Shown here in pieces: positions 1 through 7,778 of a stretch of DNA of 64,000 nucleotides. Every line of letters starts with the position of its first letter. Positions within the stretch are counted from its first letter, which is position 1. The position numbers and the translations under genes were made by a program. The stretch spans positions 93,724-157,723 of the forward strand of contig NZ_VTHK01000022.1 in the NCBI RefSeq assembly GCF_009765355.1, read 5' to 3'. This DNA comes from Amycolatopsis anabasis (GTDB lineage: Bacteria > Actinomycetota > Actinomycetes > Mycobacteriales > Pseudonocardiaceae). Under the pieces are notes generated by a model. The model did no database searches. It was not told the origin of the DNA and saw only the letters and a list, made by a program, of their open reading frames with translations.

Positions 1-732
1 GCCGAGACGCTGCCGGTCCTCGCGCTCGGCCTGGCCCAGCTCTGCCTGTTCGGCCTGTGCGCGCGGCCCCTGGCACGGCTGGCGGCCCACATCCGCGTCG
101 CCCGGGCGGTGCGGTTCGCGCTGCGCGCGCCGATGAGCCTCTACCTGGGCTTCCTCGCCGCGATGCTGGCCCTGGTCACCATCGTCTACCTGCCGGGCCG
201 GCTCGACGACGACCTGGCGTGGCTCACCCAGCCCCGCTCGCTGATGGCGTTCGCCCTGCTCGCGGTGCCCGCCGCGGCGGTGTTCTGGTGGTTCGAACGG
301 CACACCGACGGGCACGCGCCCGCGCAGCCCGGCGAGTACCGCCCGGCCGGCCGCCTCGGCGCCGTGCTCGGTCATTCCGCGGTCGGCCTGGGCATCGGGT
401 ACGCGACGGTCGGCGTCTTCGGGTTCGCGCTGACCCGGTTCGGCGTGGACACCTTCCTGTTCGGCCTGCGGCTCAACCCGATCCAGAACCTGGTCCTGCT
501 GCTGCTCGGCGTGTTCCTGCTGCACGCCGCCCGGATCGGCGCCAGCAGCGCGACCAGCACCTGGGTGGTCACCGGCCTGGCCTGCGTGCCCGCGCTGCTC
601 TCGGCGGCCGACGGCGAAACGGGCCCGCTCACCGTGGCGGTGCCCGCGGTCACCGCCGCGCTCGCCGTCGCCGCGGCGGCGGGCACCGTATGGCAGGCTC
701 GTTCGACGGGGCGTTCCACCGCCCCGGCGTGA
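1..732 (+). CDS. Membrane protein, C-terminal part (gene starts before the window)
   Basis: The reading frame is open from base 1 and ends at the TGA at 730-732, so only the last 243 residues are present. They are mostly hydrophobic, with about six likely membrane segments, for example around MSLYLGFLAAMLALVTIVYL and NLVLLLLGVFLLHAA. A short charged loop follows WFERH. The pattern resembles the C-terminal half of acyltransferase-3 type membrane proteins, in which a conserved Arg/Pro/Met-rich turn precedes a Tyr-Leu helix. I see no catalytic motif, because that would be upstream. The family assignment is tentative; that it is an integral membrane protein is safe. Confidence 0.6.
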   Translation, partial: AETLPVLALGLAQLCLFGLCARPLARLAAHIRVARAVRFALRAPMSLYLGFLAAMLALVTIVYLPGRLDDDLAWLTQPRSLMAFALLAVPAAAVFWWFERHTDGHAPAQPGEYRPAGRLGAVLGHSAVGLGIGYATVGVFGFALTRFGVDTFLFGLRLNPIQNLVLLLLGVFLLHAARIGASSATSTWVVTGLACVPALLSAADGETGPLTVAVPAVTAALAVAAAAGTVWQARSTGRSTAPA

Positions 733-868
733 GGAGGCGCTTCGGGTGTTGTGAACCACATCGGGGAACCGATATGCGACGCTACGACAACCCGGAGACC
801 GAACGCGCGTCCTAAGAAGGGCTCTGCAGGACAAACCCGCTGGCGGGGACGAGGAAAGGAGTCGCCGC

Positions 869-2545
869 GTGGACTACCCACCACGGAACGGACGTGGCGA
901 CCGCCGTCCCGTCCGCCCGAGGCCGGGCCAGCCGGTCGGCGGCCGGCCCGTTCGCCCAGCTCAGCCCGCTCGCGGCCCGCGTCCGGCGGGCCAGCGGGAA
1001 CCCGGTTCGCCGCCGTCCCGCCGCCCGCCCGAAGGGCGGCCGCCCGGCGTCCGCCCGCGACCGGGACCGCCGCCCCGGCGCCCCCGGCGGGGCGGGAAGA
1101 TCGCCGTGGCCCTGGTCTCGGTGCTGGTGATGGGCCTGACCGGCTACGCGTGGGCCGCGATGCAGGGCCTGGTCAACGGCTTCACCATGACCGACGTGAT
1201 CGGCTCGGGTGGCGGCGGCGACAAACCGGCCGACGGCGCCCGGGACATCCTGCTGGTCGGCCTGGACAGCCGCACCGACGCGCAGGGCAATCCGCTGCCG
1301 AAGGACGTCCTCGCCCAGCTGCGCGCGGGCGTCTCGGACGGCGAGCTGAACACCGACACGCTGATCTTCGTGCACATCCCCAACGACGGCGGCAAGGCCG
1401 TGGCGATCTCGTTGCCGCGTGACTCCTATGTCGACATCCCGGGCGGATACGGCAAGCACAAGATCAACTCCGCATACGCCCGCGCCAAGTTCGCCGCGCG
1501 CAAGGAACTCCAGACCCAGGGCGTCACCGACGAGAAGGAACTCGAGCTCAAGAGCAACCAGGAAGGCGCCAAGACGCTGATCGCGACCGTGGAGAAGCTC
1601 ACCGGTTCGACGATCGACAACTACGCGGCGATCAACCTGCTCGGGTTCAACGACATCACCAAGGCCATCGGCGGCGTGGACGTCTGCCTCAACAGGGCGG
1701 TCCGCGACGAGTACTCCGGGGCCAACTTCAAGGCGGGCCAGCAGTCGCTGTCCGGCGCGGACGCGCTCGCCTTCGTGCGCCAGCGGCACGGCCTGCCGCG
1801 CGGGGACCTGGACCGGGTGGTCCGCCAGCAGGTGTTCATGGCCGGGCTGGCGAAGAAGGTGCTCTCGGCGGGCACGCTCACCGATCCGGGCAAGCTGAAC
1901 GGTCTGGTCGACGCGGTGAAGAAGTCCGTGGTGCTCAACCAGGGCTGGGACATCTTCGGCTTCGCCCAGCAGATGTCCGGGCTCACCGGCGGGAAGATCG
2001 AGTTCCGCACCATCCCGGTGGTCAACATGGACTACAGCACCCCGGAAGACGGTTCGGCGATCCAGGTCGATCCGCGCCAGGTGCACGACTTCGTCCAGGG
2101 CCTGGCCGGCCCGCCGCCCGGCGCGCCGGCGCCGCCGCCCGCGAACGGCAACGCGTCGACGACCGTCGACGTGCGGAACGCGACCGGTAAGACCGGGCTG
2201 GCGGCGAGCGTGTCGCAGACGTTGACCGGTAAGGGTTTCATCGCGGGTAGCACCGACAACGCCAGCTCGCGCAAGACGAGCGTGGTGCGGTACCCGTCCG
2301 GCGCGCAGGCCGCGGCGCAGGGCGTGGCCGAGGCACTCGGCGGCAAGCTCTCCCTCGAGCAGGACGCGTCGGTCCCACCCGGACACGTCACCGTGCTGAT
2401 CGGTACGGACTACTCCAACTCGGGTGGCTCCAGCGGTTCCGCCGCCCGGACGCCGCAACAGCTCACCGCGGCCCAACCGTCCACACCGGCGACTCCCGAA
2501 CCGGACAAGGCCATCACCGCCGACGGCGTGACCTGCGTCAACTAG
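869..2545 (+). CDS. LytR-CpsA-Psr (LCP) family cell-wall glycopolymer ligase with LytR_C domain
   Basis: LCP proteins transfer lipid-linked glycopolymers (such as arabinogalactan or teichoic acid) to peptidoglycan outside the membrane. The 558-residue protein has a Pro/Arg-rich cytoplasmic N-terminus of about 75 residues, then one membrane helix (KIAVALVSVLVMGLTGYAW). The LCP domain follows, with DSRTD, SLPRDSYVDIP, KINSAYA and the Arg/Asp-rich FVRQRHGLPRGDLDR. After a proline linker comes a LytR_C domain (TVDVRNATGKTGLAASV to VTVLIG), which actinobacterial members often carry. The GTG start is set by the GAGGAAAGGA ribosome site at 851-860. It is likely monocistronic. Family assignment is firm; the polymer it attaches is not known. 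Confidence 0.93.
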   Translation: MDYPPRNGRGDRRPVRPRPGQPVGGRPVRPAQPARGPRPAGQREPGSPPSRRPPEGRPPGVRPRPGPPPRRPRRGGKIAVALVSVLVMGLTGYAWAAMQGLVNGFTMTDVIGSGGGGDKPADGARDILLVGLDSRTDAQGNPLPKDVLAQLRAGVSDGELNTDTLIFVHIPNDGGKAVAISLPRDSYVDIPGGYGKHKINSAYARAKFAARKELQTQGVTDEKELELKSNQEGAKTLIATVEKLTGSTIDNYAAINLLGFNDITKAIGGVDVCLNRAVRDEYSGANFKAGQQSLSGADALAFVRQRHGLPRGDLDRVVRQQVFMAGLAKKVLSAGTLTDPGKLNGLVDAVKKSVVLNQGWDIFGFAQQMSGLTGGKIEFRTIPVVNMDYSTPEDGSAIQVDPRQVHDFVQGLAGPPPGAPAPPPANGNASTTVDVRNATGKTGLAASVSQTLTGKGFIAGSTDNASSRKTSVVRYPSGAQAAAQGVAEALGGKLSLEQDASVPPGHVTVLIGTDYSNSGGSSGSAARTPQQLTAAQPSTPATPEPDKAITADGVTCVN

Positions 2546-2682
2546 TCGCCCGTTCGCCCGCCACCGCGCTACTCCATTCGGGTCAGGTAAAGGATTAACC
2601 CGAAAGACTACGTCGAAGTCGCGTAAGAGCCGCGGTCTCCGTAAGTGCCATAACCGTGAAGACCACTCGCATTGGGTTGCAA

Positions 2683-2700
2683 GCGCCGGTTGACCGGCGC
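2683..2700. promoter_or_regulatory. 7-bp inverted repeat upstream of the HTH gene
   Basis: GCGCCGG and CCGGCGC flank a 4-base loop (TTGA), 33 bases before the GTG at 2734. It could be an autoregulatory operator of the HTH protein or a 5' leader hairpin. Only the symmetry is seen. Confidence 0.3.
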
Positions 2701-2733
2701 CAAACGACGCATGGTCTGGGCAGGGGACGAGGA

Positions 2734-3210
2734 GTGCGGATCGACGGTGACACCTATCAGCGGATCCTCGGCGAGGAACTCCGCAAGCTTCGCAGACGGC
2801 GCGGATGGACGCGCAAGGAACTGAATCAGCACCTGCAGAGCGAGATCTCCCTGCAGACGCTGGCGACCTACGAACTGGGTACCCGGCAGTGTTCCGTGGT
2901 GCGCCTGGTCGAGTTGTGCATCGCCATGGACGAGTTGCCACAGGATCTGCTCGCCCGGGTGCACCGGCGCGTCTTCACGGACGAGCCCGGCCGCATCCGG
3001 CTCGATCTGAACCGGGTCGTCGCCGACAACCAGCCCGAACTGCTCCCGCTGCGCAGATGGGCCCAGGATCGGCTGCGGCAGAACGAAAGACCGGCCTCGC
3101 ACGAGGTCCACTTCGACCTGGCCGCGGTGGAGCGGATGGCCGAGCTTTGTGGACTGTCCACTGTAGATCTACTGGCTCGCCTGCGGGCACTGTCCGCCCA
3201 GAGTTCCTGA
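2734..3210 (+). CDS. Helix-turn-helix (XRE/BldD-like) transcriptional regulator
   Basis: A 158-residue cytoplasmic DNA-binding protein. Residues about 6-75 form a Cro/C1-type helix-turn-helix: RILGEELRKLRRRRGWTRKE, then ISLQTLATYELGTRQ as the recognition region, and then a helical bundle. The C-terminal part (VERMAELCGLSTVDLLARL) looks like a second small helical domain. I chose the GTG at 2734 because GGGGACGAGGA lies directly before it and the HTH family begins at this point. A longer frame opens at 2656 but its extra 26 residues look non-coding. Regulators of this type are common single genes in Pseudonocardiaceae. Target genes and ligand are unknown. Confidence 0.85.
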   Translation: MRIDGDTYQRILGEELRKLRRRRGWTRKELNQHLQSEISLQTLATYELGTRQCSVVRLVELCIAMDELPQDLLARVHRRVFTDEPGRIRLDLNRVVADNQPELLPLRRWAQDRLRQNERPASHEVHFDLAAVERMAELCGLSTVDLLARLRALSAQSS

Positions 3211-3247
3211 GCGGTGACCGCGCGCCGAGGGGGCACGCGGTCACCGC
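3211..3247. terminator. Bidirectional terminator hairpin
   Basis: Perfect 12-bp inverted repeat: GCGGTGACCGCG at 3211-3222 and its complement at 3236-3247, with a 13-base loop. It starts immediately after the HTH stop codon and sits between two convergent genes. There is no U-tract, as is usual in high-GC actinobacteria. Confidence 0.75.
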
Positions 3248-3261
3248 GCCGGAGCGGCCCC

Positions 3262-3296
3262 GGCGCCTGAGCCTGCCCCTCGTAGGCTCAGGCGCC
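3262..3296 (-). terminator. Terminator hairpin overlapping the monooxygenase stop codon
   Basis: Perfect 13-bp inverted repeat at 3262-3274 and 3284-3296 with a 9-base loop. The right arm contains the TGA stop (3288-3290) of the leftward monooxygenase gene, so the hairpin forms at the end of its message. It lies beside the first hairpin at 3211-3247, giving a double insulator. Confidence 0.65.
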
Positions 3297-4808
3297 CTGC
3301 TTCGCCTTGCGACGCGCGGGCGCGGGGCGACGGTCCGCCTTGCCGATCAGATCGAAGTCGGCCGTGTCGATCTTGCGGGTGTTCAACCAGTAACGCCAGG
3401 TGAAACCGGGCCAGATGGTGCGGTTCACACCCTTGGCGTCGAGGTACCAGCTCTGGCAACCGCCCTGGGTCCAGATGCCCTTCTCCAGCTTGCGCTGGAT
3501 TTCGTCGTTGAACCGCGCCTGCGCCGCGGCCCGCGTCTCGATGGCCCCGGCGCCGGAATCCTCGACCAGCCCGATCGCGTCGGCCACGTACCGGATCTGC
3601 GACTCGATCATGAACACCACCGAGTTGTGCCCCAGACCGGTGTTCGGACCGAGCAGGAAGAACAGGTTCGGGAAGCCGTTCACGGTGATGCCCTGGTAGG
3701 TCCGCATGCCCTCGGACGACCACTCCTTGGCCAGGTTGCGGCCGTTCTCACCGACGAACTCCAGGTTGTCGAAGGCGTCGGTGACGTGGAAGCCGGTGCC
3801 GTAGATGATCGCGTCGACCTCGTGCTCGACCCCGGCGCCGTCCACCACGCTGTGCTCGCGCACCTCGGCGACACCGTCGGTGTTGACGTCCACATTGGAT
3901 CGGTTCAGGGCCGGGTAGTAGTCGTTGGAGATCAGCACCCGCTTGCAGCCCATCACGTAGTCCGGGGTCAGCTTCGCGCGCAGTCCGGGATCGGTGATGT
4001 TCCGGTCGATGTTCCACTTGGCGATCTTCTGCCCGAGCTTCATCACGCCGGGGTGGCCGTTGAAGCCGATCGCCCGCGCCTCGAGCATCCAGTACAGCGC
4101 GGTGCGGTAGGCCCGCTGGACGCCGGGGATCCGGGCGAACGCCCGCCGCACCCAGCCGGGCATCGAGTGATCGGGTTTGGGCATGATCCACGGCGGGGTC
4201 CGCTGGAACAGGTGCAGCCGCTCGACGTCCTCGGCGATCCGCGGCACGAACTGGATCGCGCTCGCCCCGGTGCCCACCACCGCGACCCGCTTACCCCGCA
4301 GGTCGTAGTCGTGATCCCATTCGGCCGAGTGGAAGCTCTTGCCCTCGAACCGCTCGATGCCCGGCAGTTCGGGGATCATCGGCAGGTGCAGCGCGCCGAC
4401 CCCGGCGACCAGGAACTTCCCGGCGAACTCGTCGCCCCCCTTGGTGGTCACGTGCCAGCGCTGCTCCTCGGCGTCCCAGCGGCCGCCGGTCACCTCCTGG
4501 CCGAAGCGGACGTAGCGGTACAGGTCGTACTTCTCCGCCACCCGCCGCATGTAGTCCCAGATCTCGGGCTGCGGCGAGAAGGCCCGGCTCCAGTTCGGGT
4601 TCTGCTCGAAGGAGAACGAGTACATGTGGGACTGGATGTCGCAGGCACAGCCCGGGTAGGTGTTGTCCCGCCAGGTGCCGCCGACGTCATGGGCCTTCTC
4701 CAGGATCACGAAGTCGGTGCGCCCCTGCTTGCGGAGCTGGATGGCCATGCCGAGCCCGGAAAACCCGGTGCCGACGATGACGACGCCCGTCTCGGTGCGC
4801 TTGCCCAT
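3288..4808 (-). CDS. Flavin-containing (Baeyer-Villiger type) monooxygenase
   Basis: NADPH- and FAD-dependent enzyme that would insert oxygen into ketones or related substrates in the cytoplasm. From the chosen start the protein is 506 residues. It has the FAD Rossmann motif VVIVGTGFSGLG at the N-terminus and the BVMO fingerprint FEGKSFHSAEWDHD (FxGxxxHxxxW) near residue 160. The NADP-binding VAVVGTGASAIQ follows directly. Two upstream ATGs are in frame (4859, 4823), but the ATG at 4808 has GGAGG eight bases before it and places the flavin motif at the usual distance. It diverges from a TetR gene across a palindrome, so TetR repression with induction by a ketone-like ligand is likely. The substrate is unknown. 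Confidence 0.9.
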   Translation of the reverse strand: MGKRTETGVVIVGTGFSGLGMAIQLRKQGRTDFVILEKAHDVGGTWRDNTYPGCACDIQSHMYSFSFEQNPNWSRAFSPQPEIWDYMRRVAEKYDLYRYVRFGQEVTGGRWDAEEQRWHVTTKGGDEFAGKFLVAGVGALHLPMIPELPGIERFEGKSFHSAEWDHDYDLRGKRVAVVGTGASAIQFVPRIAEDVERLHLFQRTPPWIMPKPDHSMPGWVRRAFARIPGVQRAYRTALYWMLEARAIGFNGHPGVMKLGQKIAKWNIDRNITDPGLRAKLTPDYVMGCKRVLISNDYYPALNRSNVDVNTDGVAEVREHSVVDGAGVEHEVDAIIYGTGFHVTDAFDNLEFVGENGRNLAKEWSSEGMRTYQGITVNGFPNLFFLLGPNTGLGHNSVVFMIESQIRYVADAIGLVEDSGAGAIETRAAAQARFNDEIQRKLEKGIWTQGGCQSWYLDAKGVNRTIWPGFTWRYWLNTRKIDTADFDLIGKADRRPAPARRKAKQGA

Positions 4809-4869
4809 CTGCTCGTCCTCCATGCCGTTGCCGCTGGTCGTCGGCACCCGGCCGACCACAGATTACTGT

Positions 4870-4896
4870 TACTCCGAGTCCATCTTACTCGGAGTA
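4870..4896. promoter_or_regulatory. TetR-type operator between divergent genes
   Basis: Perfect 10-bp inverted repeat: TACTCCGAGT at 4870-4879 and ACTCGGAGTA at 4887-4896, with a 7-base spacer. It lies 62 bases upstream of the monooxygenase start and 17 bases before the TetR start, so one bound dimer pair could silence both promoters. Confidence 0.75.
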
Positions 4897-4912
4897 GGTT
4901 ACCTCCGGTAGA

Positions 4913-5554
4913 GTGGACTTCGTGACCGCCACCTCGAAACCCGCCGAACCAGCCCGCCGCAAGCGCGTGCCCCGCGCCGAGCGCGAGCGCCAGATGATCG
5001 AGGTCGCGGAGGCCGTGTTCTCCGAACGGGGCTACGTGGCCGCGTCGATGGACGAGATCGCCGACCGGGTCGGTGTGTCCAAGCCGATGCTCTACGAGTA
5101 CTTCAACTCGAAGGAAGGCCTGCTCCTGGCGTGCATCCGGGAGTCGCGGGCGGAGCTGCGCGAAGTGACCGAACAGGCCGTGGCGCGGGCCGGGGACGCG
5201 GAGGGCGCGCTGCGCGAGGGACTGCTCGCGTTCTTCGAGTTCATCCGGGAGCGCCGGAAGGCGTGGTCGCTGCTCCGGCACGAGATGGCGCTGATCGGCA
5301 CGCCCGCGGCCGACGAGATCGAGGCGACCCGGCGGCAGCAGACCGATCTGATCGCGGCCGTGATGGACGGCTACTTCCCCGGGGCCTCACCGCTCCAGCT
5401 CGAGGCGTCGGCCGAGTTCGTGGTGGGGGCGTGCGACCGGCTGGCGATCTGGTGCGAGCGTCACGAAGAGGTGACCCCCGAACGTGCGACCGAGTATGCG
5501 ATGGATGTGCTGTGGGGCGGGCTCGCGAGCCGAGTCGCCGAGCATACCCCATAG
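4913..5554 (+). CDS. TetR/AcrR family transcriptional regulator
   Basis: A 213-residue repressor. The HTH is at residues about 20-65: RQMIEVAEAVFSERGYVAAS, then MDEIADRVGVSKPMLYEYF and NSKEGLL, the classical TetR signature. The rest is a helical ligand-binding domain without a clear subfamily motif. The GTG at 4913 is used; a GTG three codons later (4922) is also possible because AGAGTGG precedes it at better spacing. It is divergent from the monooxygenase, with a palindromic operator in the 104-bp gap. By family logic it represses the monooxygenase and itself until an inducer binds. Confidence 0.92.
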   Translation: MDFVTATSKPAEPARRKRVPRAERERQMIEVAEAVFSERGYVAASMDEIADRVGVSKPMLYEYFNSKEGLLLACIRESRAELREVTEQAVARAGDAEGALREGLLAFFEFIRERRKAWSLLRHEMALIGTPAADEIEATRRQQTDLIAAVMDGYFPGASPLQLEASAEFVVGACDRLAIWCERHEEVTPERATEYAMDVLWGGLASRVAEHTP

Positions 5555-5737
5555 CGCCCGTGAAAATGCGCGTGCATTAGCCCATCCGGTCGTCACGCAC
5601 AGCACATTTCGCTCGGTCACTTGTGACACAGAGTCGTCTTGCTGTATCGATAGTTCTGAAGGAAAGTTCGGTGAACGGCGGCTCGGGCACATCCGATCGG
5701 GTTAACGCGTGATCGGCGTCATGAGGCGACGGCAACC

Positions 5738-5755
5738 CGCTCTCACGGGAGAGCG
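5738..5755 (+). promoter_or_regulatory. Leader hairpin upstream of the hypothetical gene at 5786
   Basis: CGCTCTC and GAGAGCG form a 7-bp stem with a 4-base loop (ACGG), 30 bases before the start codon. The 231-bp space between 5554 and 5786 holds nothing else I can name. The hairpin may be a leader structure or a terminator for the TetR transcript. Confidence 0.35.
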
Positions 5756-5785
5756 AACTGTTCAGGCAGGAGAGGGGTGAGTCTC

Positions 5786-6259
5786 ATGGTGGAACCGATC
5801 ACGGCCAGCTACGTGCAGGAAGACGATGACTGGACGATCACGGTCGCCGGGCTCGGCAAGAAGCTGACCGCCAGAGCGCCCGGGATCATCGCGGCGCGCG
5901 ACCGCACCGACCAGCTCGTCGAGAAGCTGGTGCCGGACGGCAAGGGGACCACGGTGGTGCACCTGCTCAACGGGAGCGCCCTGGCGTTCACCTCGGCGTA
6001 CATGACGGCCCGGCTGACCAGGCCCGAACCCGCGCCCGCGGACGAACCGGCCGCGCCGACCGGCACCGAGACCCCGCCCAAGTTCGAGGAGCCCAAAGCC
6101 GAAACCGAGGCGCCCCCGGCGATCAAGGGCTCGACCCGGCTCGAGGACGTCCCGAAGGGCAAGCTGGCCGACATCGCCGGTGCGCTGAGCAACCCGAAGT
6201 CCAAGGGCGAACCGGTGACCGTGACCAAACCGGCGAAACCGCCGGTGGCCAAGGCCTAG
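5786..6259 (+). CDS. Conserved hypothetical protein
   Basis: A 157-residue soluble protein with no signal or membrane segment. Residues 1-70 look like a compact alpha/beta domain (TASYVQEDDDWTITVAG, LVEKLVPDGKGTTVVHLL). The rest is rich in Pro, Glu, Ala and Lys and probably disordered, with a short conserved-looking stretch SKGEPVTVTKPAKPP. I prefer the ATG at 5786, ten bases after GGAGAGG; a GTG at 5777 is too close to that site. I do not recognise a family. Its stop shares the CTAG palindrome with the stop of the convergent DUF3618 gene. Confidence 0.6.
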   Translation: MVEPITASYVQEDDDWTITVAGLGKKLTARAPGIIAARDRTDQLVEKLVPDGKGTTVVHLLNGSALAFTSAYMTARLTRPEPAPADEPAAPTGTETPPKFEEPKAETEAPPAIKGSTRLEDVPKGKLADIAGALSNPKSKGEPVTVTKPAKPPVAKA

Positions 6260-6477
6260 CGGAAGAGCTTGCGCAGCAGGAGCAACCCGATCAGCGCACC
6301 CGCGCCGATGAGCGGGAACTTGACCTTGGGCTCGTTGAGCGTGGCGAGCACGCTGGTCTTCGCCGTATCGGCGAGCCGCTTCGGATTCGCCCGCTCGCTG
6401 AGCTGATCCAGCGTCGACGCGAGCGCGTCACGGGCCTTCTCGATCTCACGCTCGATGGTGTCCGGGTCGCGAGCCAC
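6256..6477 (-). CDS. DUF3618 family small membrane-associated protein
   Basis: A 73-residue protein with the DUF3618 layout. An N-terminal acidic/basic helix (DPDTIEREIEKARDALASTL) and a further amphipathic segment are followed by one C-terminal membrane helix (FPLIGAGALIGLLLL) and a basic tail (RKLFR). Homologues in actinobacteria often sit beside phage-holin-like and stress-associated membrane proteins, but the function is unknown. Its TAG stop overlaps the convergent upstream gene's TAG by four bases. It is probably anchored with the N-terminus in the cytoplasm. Confidence 0.8.
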   Translation of the reverse strand: MARDPDTIEREIEKARDALASTLDQLSERANPKRLADTAKTSVLATLNEPKVKFPLIGAGALIGLLLLRKLFR

Positions 6478-6592
6478 GGGTCCTCCTCACCAGCATGCCG
6501 CCTCAGGTCCCCAACCGTAGATCACCGCCCCGCACCGCGGTCCACCGGCCACGCCGAGGACCCTCCACGCCGAACGCTAGGCTTCCAGCGAC

Positions 6593-6666
6593 GGGCCCGT
6601 AGCCCAATTGGCAGAGGCACACGGTTTAGGTCCGTGCCAGTGTGGGTTCGAGTCCCACCGGGCCCA
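6593..6666 (+). tRNA. tRNA-Leu (anticodon TAG) with class I shape
   Basis: A full cloverleaf of 74 bases can be drawn. The acceptor stem is GGGCCCG/CGGGCCC with discriminator A at 6666. The D arm (6602-6618) has GG in the loop and one C-A mismatch in the stem. The anticodon stem is CACGG/CCGTG with loop TTTAGGT, so the anticodon is TAG (6627-6629), followed by G37. The T arm is GTGGG-TTCGAGT-CCCAC. TAG reads CUA/CUG leucine codons. The odd point is the variable loop of only five bases (6637-6641): normal bacterial leucine tRNAs have a long extra arm. CCA is not encoded. Confidence 0.85.
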
Positions 6667-6731
6667 CGATCGATCGGGCGGGCTGTGCTCGCGGAACGCA
6701 CTCGCCCTGTCGATCGTCGTCACACTCGGGG

Positions 6732-7754
6732 TCACTCGCCTTCGGGGTCGAGCCGCGGTGCGTCGGCCGGTCCTGGTTCCAGTGCGGCGAGGATCTCGCG
6801 CGGGGACTTGAGCAGTTGGGGTGTGTGGTTGAGCGTGAGCTGCTGCGCCGGTGTGAGCTGGTGGACCATCAGGTTGCCGTCCACCTTCACGACCAGTACC
6901 GCGCCGAGCCTGATCACCGCGTTCTGTTCCGCTTGCAGGGCATTGATCACCGGGGCGATGTTGCTCAACAGCGTCGCGGTGATCTCGGCGTCCTTTTCCA
7001 GCACGAGCCGGGACTCCACGGCGTGTGTCCCGACGGCCAGCGCCTCCCTGCCGAGCGGGGACCGGGCGGCCTCACGTGTGCCGGCCTTCAACCGCCGGAA
7101 CCAGGATCCGAGCACCGGATCGCCGCGCGAAATGATCGCCAGCCCCGCTGCCGCCAACACGTCCTGGACCGCCGCCTCGACCTGGTCATGCGCGGCGCCG
7201 TCGGCCAGGTAGATCGTGACCGGCACCTCCGGCCGCGTGGACCGGCCGACGTTCCGCGAAAGCCTGGTGGCATCGACTTTGAGGAAGTCGGGGACATCGA
7301 GTTCCTCTTCGTCGAAGACCGTGCGGGAAGGGGCGGTGACCGCGGGGAGAGCGCTCGCCGGAACGTGCGAGAACTGGTCCGTCTCGCCGAGATCGGCGAG
7401 CAGCCGCTCCTGTTCTCGGGCGATTCTGAGCGAATAGCGGTCAACCGCCTCGCCGCTGCGCGTGTACACGATGGGCCGCCGCAGTGGATCGGGTTCCCGC
7501 AGTTTCAGGCGGGCGATCAACCAGCTGGCGAACTTCCCCGCGACGCGCTGCGAACCGGCTACCACCTTGAGAACGAGTTCCGTCTCGTCGAGCGCCCAGT
7601 CGTCGTCGAGCCCTTCGTCGAGCCCGCGCTGCAGCGTGACGTCGACTTCATCGCGGAGTCCGCCGGATTCGCGCAACGCTTCCCGGACGGACAGTAGCGT
7701 TTCCTCGTCACCGCGGACGATGAAGAACGAGATCTCCGGCACGGCTCGGATCAT
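6732..7754 (-). CDS. Hypothetical protein, two-domain soluble protein
   Basis: A 340-residue cytoplasmic-looking protein that I do not recognise. The N-terminal 100 residues (ISFFIVRGDEETLLSVREAL) look like an alpha/beta sensor-like fold. A second similar segment at about residues 170-260 (VPVTIYLADGAAHDQVEAAV, IISRGDPVLGSWFRRLKAG) ends with Trp-Phe-Arg-Arg. The C-terminal 100 residues (ITATLLSNIAPVINALQAEQ, HTPQLLKSPREILAALE) are helical and contain a stretch that recurs in Streptomyces hypothetical proteins. No catalytic motif or signal is seen. The two halves may be an internal duplication. It stands alone between the tRNA and the AraC gene. Confidence 0.6.
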   Translation of the reverse strand: MIRAVPEISFFIVRGDEETLLSVREALRESGGLRDEVDVTLQRGLDEGLDDDWALDETELVLKVVAGSQRVAGKFASWLIARLKLREPDPLRRPIVYTRSGEAVDRYSLRIAREQERLLADLGETDQFSHVPASALPAVTAPSRTVFDEEELDVPDFLKVDATRLSRNVGRSTRPEVPVTIYLADGAAHDQVEAAVQDVLAAAGLAIISRGDPVLGSWFRRLKAGTREAARSPLGREALAVGTHAVESRLVLEKDAEITATLLSNIAPVINALQAEQNAVIRLGAVLVVKVDGNLMVHQLTPAQQLTLNHTPQLLKSPREILAALEPGPADAPRLDPEGE

Positions 7755-7778
7755 TCCAGTCGTCCGGGCCGAGGCGGG

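Noticed and set aside
812..2941. Long open frame on the minus strand opposite the LCP gene
   Set aside because: It is an antisense shadow. The LCP frame on the plus strand has normal codon bias, a ribosome site and full domains; the minus translation is Arg/Val-rich without domains.
6593..6666. Amber suppressor tRNA
   Set aside because: An amber suppressor needs anticodon CTA. The anticodon here is TAG, which pairs with CUA/CUG leucine codons.
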